NCBI GenBank assembly: GCA_023396215.1
Contig: JAEWWW010000105.1
Location: forward strand, 1 to 17,001
Length of the DNA stretch: 17,001 nt
Source: Bacillota bacterium
GTDB lineage: Bacteria; Bacillota; Clostridia; Oscillospirales; Ruminococcaceae
Direction of reading: 5' to 3'
How positions within the stretch are numbered: the stretch's first letter is position 1; each line of letters opens with the position of its first letter. The notes under the pieces are model-generated. The model was not told where the DNA came from. It worked only from the letters and a program-made list of their open reading frames with translations, and made no database searches. The translations under genes and the position numbers were made by a program. Shown here piece after piece: positions 14,152 to 17,001 of this stretch.

Positions 14152-14171
14152 CTTTCTGCAAATTTTGTCAA
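14142..14171 (-). promoter_or_regulatory. promoter of the MarR-flavodoxin operon
   Basis: On the minus strand, TTGACA (14171-14166) and TATAAT (14147-14142) are both perfect consensus boxes with an 18-bp spacer. Confidence 0.8.
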
Positions 14172-14383
14172 TAAAAAGATAAAAAAATGGTGAAAAGTTT
14201 ATCAAAAAACTAACCTTGCAGATAGGCGGAAAGAGCAATTTCTGCCGCCGCACGCAGGCGGCACAGGCCCCGCTCCTCTTGCGCTGCATCCGGCGGCAAC
14301 CCGGACGGCTTCCTTTGTATAAACATTCCTTTAAAATAGGTAGAGAAGGCCGAATAAACCGCTTAGATATACGGGTTTGAAAG
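14172..14383. other. intergenic stretch without a recognised gene
   Basis: Contains a TGCCGCC/GGCGGCA hairpin at 14243-14263 and a short TCCGG/CCGGA hairpin near 14289-14305. Neither has a T-run. No ORF with a ribosome binding site or recognisable domain is seen on either strand. Confidence 0.5.
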
Positions 14384-14457
14384 ACAGAATTCTGTTTTTA
14401 ACTTGTACATTCAGGCGGTTTGGCACAGGCGGGGAAACCGATAGGGCAGCAAAATCA

Positions 14458-14480
14458 AGGCCGTTTTTCGGCCTCTTTTT
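14458..14480 (+). terminator. intrinsic terminator without an obvious upstream gene
   Basis: AGGCCG at 14458-14463 pairs with CGGCCT at 14469-14474 around a T5 loop and is followed by C and TTTTT. A second hairpin, CGGTTT/AAACCG (14416-14440), and a palindrome, ACAGAATTCTGT (14384-14395), lie just upstream. It may end a small RNA, since no protein gene precedes it on this strand for about 1.5 kb. Confidence 0.65.
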
Positions 14481-14616
14481 GCAGCATTGAAGCGGACGTA
14501 TGCAACCTCTATACGGCGATGGGCAGGCCCTTTGGCAGTAAATAAAAGGTAAATCTTTTATGAAATACAACCAACAAAAACAAAGTTTTTTCTATATTAA
14601 TTCAATTAAATTAAGA

Positions 14617-14645
14617 TTGTAAATTTTAAACAGCCCTGCTATAAT
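14617..14645 (+). promoter_or_regulatory. promoter of the ROK gene
   Basis: TTGTAA at 14617-14622 and TATAAT at 14640-14645 have the ideal 17-bp spacing in AT-rich DNA. The upstream ORF begins about 20 bp after the expected transcription start. Confidence 0.75.
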
Positions 14646-14670
14646 AAAGCCAATTTAACAGGAGTCACAA

Positions 14671-14718
14671 ATGACAAACGACCCGTGCATTATTTTTATA
14701 AAAAATACCTGGCTGTGA
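14671..14718 (+). CDS. 15-codon upstream ORF before the ROK gene
   Basis: ATG 14671 has AGGAG nine bases upstream (14660-14664 region) and encodes MTNDPCIIFIKNTWL, ending at TGA 14716-14718. The stop falls two bases before the AAGGAGG ribosome binding site (14721-14727) of the ROK gene, in a different frame. Terminating ribosomes could therefore promote or block ROK translation. The peptide matches nothing I know. The 5' end of the transcript seems designed around it, but chance cannot be excluded. Confidence 0.4.
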   Translation: MTNDPCIIFIKNTWL

Positions 14719-14732
14719 GCAAGGAGGTTCCC

Positions 14733-15965
14733 GTGACACCAAGTAATACATTAGTGAAGCCCTCCGGCAGAAATTTGGGAGATATACAACAATCCAACCG
14801 TTCGCTGATTTTAAGGCTCATACGGCAGCACGGCTCTATCTCGCGGGTAGAGCTGGCGCGTCAAAGCGGGCTCAAGCAAGCCACCATCACCTACATCATC
14901 AATTCCTTCATCGAGAAGGGCATTGTGCATGAAACCGGCCTGATGCCCGGCACCGAAGGCCGCCGCGTTAAAGGGGTGTGCCTGAACACAGAGGATTTTC
15001 GCCTTTTTGCGGTGCGTATTGTCAGCACCTATTACCTTGCGGGCATCTTCGATTTGGCCGGCAACTGCCTGAAGGTGGAAAAACGCTTTTTTGACCCCTC
15101 CACCCCGGCGGAGGCGGTTATCGAAAAGCTGAGCGATGAGATGGAAGCCTACTGCGAGGAGATAAAGGGCAAGTCCCTCTTGGGCATCGGCATTGCGATA
15201 CCCAGCTTTCACGGCAAAACCCAGGACGGCAGCATGCTGACCGGAGCCTTCCCCGAGGATATGGAGCAGCGGTTTGAGGAGAGGTTCGGCGTGCCGGTTA
15301 TGATTGAAAACGACGCAAAGCTGGCCGCCTATGCCCGCTGGAACGCCAACATGGGCATGGACAAGGGCATCAAGGGCACGCTGGTTTGCATACTGGTGAG
15401 CGAAACGCTTAGCTGCGGCATTGTCATCAACGGCAAGATGCATATGGGCGTGGGCGGTATGGCGGGTGAAATCGGCCATATGGGCATCGATATGAACGGC
15501 ATTCCCTGCGAGTGCGGCAACAGAGGCTGTCTGGAGAAATACGCCTCGGTGCCCGCCGTGATGCGCATGCTGGACGAGCGCATCAAGATTTACCCCGAAA
15601 CCCGGCTGACACAGGGCTGCAATATCCGCGAGGTGATAGCCGCCTACAACGAAAAGGACCCTCTGGCGGTTTCGATTTATGAGGACGTCGCCAACTGTCT
15701 GGGATACGCCGTGGCCAACCTGATTAACCTGATGGCCCCCGACCGCATCACCATCGGCGACGAGGTTCCCCGTACCGACCCCTTTCTGGAGAGAATCAAG
15801 GATGCAGTGCGCAGGCGGGTAGCGCCCGACGTTTACCAGCGCACCATCATCGAATACACCACAAAAGAACGCCGCAGAGACCGGGACGTGCCCATGGTGG
15901 GCGCCAGCATGATGGTGTCGGTCATGGCGCTGGATAGCATGATACAAAACGACGAACGCGCCTGA
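14733..15965 (+). CDS. ROK family transcriptional repressor (NagC/XylR type)
   Basis: 410 residues from GTG 14733, chosen because AAGGAGG sits five bases upstream. Readings from GTG 14685 or 14715 lack such a site. The N-terminal winged helix covers about residues 14-75 (NRSLILRLIRQHGSISRVEL, QSGLKQATITYIIN). The ROK sugar-binding domain follows, with the zinc site His249, Cys259, Cys261, Cys266 (GEIGHMGIDMNGIPCECGNRGCLE) and the ENDAKLAAY motif. The N-terminal ATP-binding DIGGT motif of ROK kinases is replaced by VRIVSTYYLAGIFD, so it should be a repressor and not a kinase. It precedes an isomerase gene by 24 bp and a solute-binding lipoprotein, a sugar-uptake context. Effector unknown. Confidence 0.92.
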   Translation: MTPSNTLVKPSGRNLGDIQQSNRSLILRLIRQHGSISRVELARQSGLKQATITYIINSFIEKGIVHETGLMPGTEGRRVKGVCLNTEDFRLFAVRIVSTYYLAGIFDLAGNCLKVEKRFFDPSTPAEAVIEKLSDEMEAYCEEIKGKSLLGIGIAIPSFHGKTQDGSMLTGAFPEDMEQRFEERFGVPVMIENDAKLAAYARWNANMGMDKGIKGTLVCILVSETLSCGIVINGKMHMGVGGMAGEIGHMGIDMNGIPCECGNRGCLEKYASVPAVMRMLDERIKIYPETRLTQGCNIREVIAAYNEKDPLAVSIYEDVANCLGYAVANLINLMAPDRITIGDEVPRTDPFLERIKDAVRRRVAPDVYQRTIIEYTTKERRRDRDVPMVGASMMVSVMALDSMIQNDERA

Positions 15966-15989
15966 GCGGAGTGAGAAAAGGAGCAGAGG

Positions 15990-16814
15990 ATGAGATTTGG
16001 CTTTAGCGGCAATCTGGTAGCCAGAGAGAATGACCCGTTGGGCCTCTGGACCGTGGAAAAGCTGGTCCAGTTTGGCTATGACTTTATTGAGCTGCCTATC
16101 TGTGAGGTGCTGAGGCTGGACCAAAAGGATTATCTGGCCCTCAAAAAGAGAATCAGCGACGCGGGCATCGGTGTGGACGTGTGCAACATGTTCTTTGGGC
16201 CCGAGATGCGGCTGACCGGCCCGAAGGTGGACGATGCGGCTGTCGAGGCCCACTACCGCAGGGTTATGGAGACCGCCAGGGATTTGGGCATACAGACTAT
16301 CGTGTTTGGCAGCCCCGGCGCAAAAAGCTACCCGGAGGGCTTCCCCTATGAAAAAGCCTACGCCCAGCTGGTGGCGCTGCATAAGAAGATTGACAAAGCC
16401 GCCGGAGAATACGGGTTGCGGGTGGTCATCGAGCCGGTGCGCAGCCCCGAGTGCAACCTGATTGTGAACTTCAAAGAGGGCTGCCGGCTGGCCGAGGAGG
16501 TCGGCGGCGCCAACACCGGGGTTCTGGTGGATTACTACCACATGACCTGGGAGGGGGAAACCCCCGAGGTGGTGGCCGAGCTGGGGAAAAAGTGGCTGCA
16601 GCATGTGCATTTTGCCGCCCCCTACATACCCGGGCAGGGCGAGCGCAATGTGCCGCTGGATTTTGACGAGTGGCCCTACAGCCGGTTTACCGACGCATTA
16701 AAAGCGATAGGCTATGACCAAACAGTCACCATCGAAGCGTATACCAGGGACTTTGAAAGCCATGCGCCCAAAGCGTTGGCGCTGATGAAAAAGCACTTTG
16801 CACAGGTGCATTGA
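15990..16814 (+). CDS. sugar phosphate isomerase/epimerase-like TIM-barrel protein
   Basis: 274 residues, full length for the xylose-isomerase-like (AP endonuclease family 2) fold. Members interconvert keto-sugars, inositol derivatives or tagatose/psicose-type epimers with a divalent metal. Likely metal ligands are visible at Glu148 (VVIEPVR), Asp181 and His184 (LVDYYHMTWEGE), His207 (QHVHFAAP) and Glu249 (TIEAYTRDF). The N-terminus MRFGFSGNLVA and FIELPICEVLRL form the first barrel strands. The start ATG has AAGGAG upstream and is 24 bp after the ROK stop, so they are co-transcribed. The exact substrate cannot be told from sequence. Confidence 0.88.
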   Translation: MRFGFSGNLVARENDPLGLWTVEKLVQFGYDFIELPICEVLRLDQKDYLALKKRISDAGIGVDVCNMFFGPEMRLTGPKVDDAAVEAHYRRVMETARDLGIQTIVFGSPGAKSYPEGFPYEKAYAQLVALHKKIDKAAGEYGLRVVIEPVRSPECNLIVNFKEGCRLAEEVGGANTGVLVDYYHMTWEGETPEVVAELGKKWLQHVHFAAPYIPGQGERNVPLDFDEWPYSRFTDALKAIGYDQTVTIEAYTRDFESHAPKALALMKKHFAQVH

Positions 16815-16880
16815 CCCAATATCAACGGTGACATACCGTGTGATGAATATGGAGAAATAAACAGAAGAAGGAGACTGGAA

Positions 16881-17001
16881 ATGAAGAAGAAAGTACTTGC
16901 TTTGCTGCTCTCAGTTGCCCTGATCGCAAGCCTGGTCACTGCCTGCGGCGGCACCCCCACCGCCCCAGGCCCCTCTACCCCCGCTCCCGGCAGCTCGGAG
17001 G
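16881..17001 (+). CDS. solute-binding lipoprotein, N-terminal fragment
   Basis: The window ends after 40 codons, so only the start is seen. It has a lipoprotein signal: MKKK, hydrophobic LALLLSVALIASL, and lipobox LVTAC with Cys at residue 21. A Pro/Thr/Ser-rich linker (GGTPTAPGPSTPAPGSS) follows, as in substrate-binding proteins of Gram-positive ABC or TRAP systems. AAGGAG precedes the ATG. It lies 66 bp after the isomerase gene, on the same strand. ABC sugar-binding protein is the best guess from context; a DctP-type protein serving the upstream permease is the alternative. Confidence 0.7.
   Translation, partial: MKKKVLALLLSVALIASLVTACGGTPTAPGPSTPAPGSSE

Noticed and set aside
14811..16610. 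599-codon open frame on the minus strand
   Set aside because: It is antisense to the ROK and isomerase genes, both clear family members. The frame stays open because of GC-rich codon use, and its His/Gly-rich protein matches nothing.

Overview
The window looks like chromosomal DNA of an anaerobic, Gram-positive, probably motile member of the Clostridia, perhaps Oscillospirales-like. This rests on lipoprotein signal peptides, strong AGGAGG-type ribosome binding sites, GTG and TTG starts, sigma-A type promoters, a chemotaxis pair, and a DUF134/Mrp/NifX-like metal-protein operon, all in fairly GC-rich DNA. The placement is inferred; there is no rRNA or other taxonomic marker here.

Layout: (1) 1-393 is a gene-free, highly structured stretch: a 46-bp direct repeat, a predicted three-way-junction fold, a hairpin and a terminator. 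(2) 394-1622 is a NagZ-like GH3 glycosidase lipoprotein broken by a one-base deletion. (3) 1746-3456 is a compact operon with overlapping genes: DUF134 regulator, Mrp/NBP35 Fe-S ATPase and a NifX-like protein with a histidine-rich tail. (4) 3549-6387 holds a possible attenuator with a 25-codon leader ORF, then cheW and a methyl-accepting chemotaxis protein without cheA nearby. (5) 6388-6913 is non-coding, with a promoter and a long leader for the GntR/UTRA regulator at 6914-7645. (6) 7669-7945 has the regulator's terminator, a 17-bp-arm inverted repeat and an array of ATAAC(T/A)TGTTAT sites. (7) 7946-12938 is a catabolic operon: AtuA-like DUF1446 protein, DUF4387 partner, sodium:solute symporter, TRAP-type large permease and a small two-helix membrane protein. 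(8) 13113-14100 on the minus strand is a MarR regulator overlapping a flavodoxin-like gene, with a near-perfect 32-bp palindrome over its promoter. (9) 14152-14670 is mostly gene-free. (10) 14671-17001 is a 15-codon upstream ORF, a ROK repressor, a sugar-phosphate isomerase/epimerase-like protein, and the start of a solute-binding lipoprotein cut by the window edge.

How they work together: the GntR protein probably controls uptake and processing of an unknown, probably carboxylate-like, compound through two transporter types and the DUF1446/DUF4387 pair. The ROK repressor probably senses a sugar or sugar derivative handled by the isomerase and bound by the truncated lipoprotein. The most promising undescribed items are the AtuA/DUF4387 pair with its unusual transporter set, the small putative TRAP subunit, the attenuator-like leader before cheW, the structured element at the left edge, and the upstream ORF before the ROK gene.
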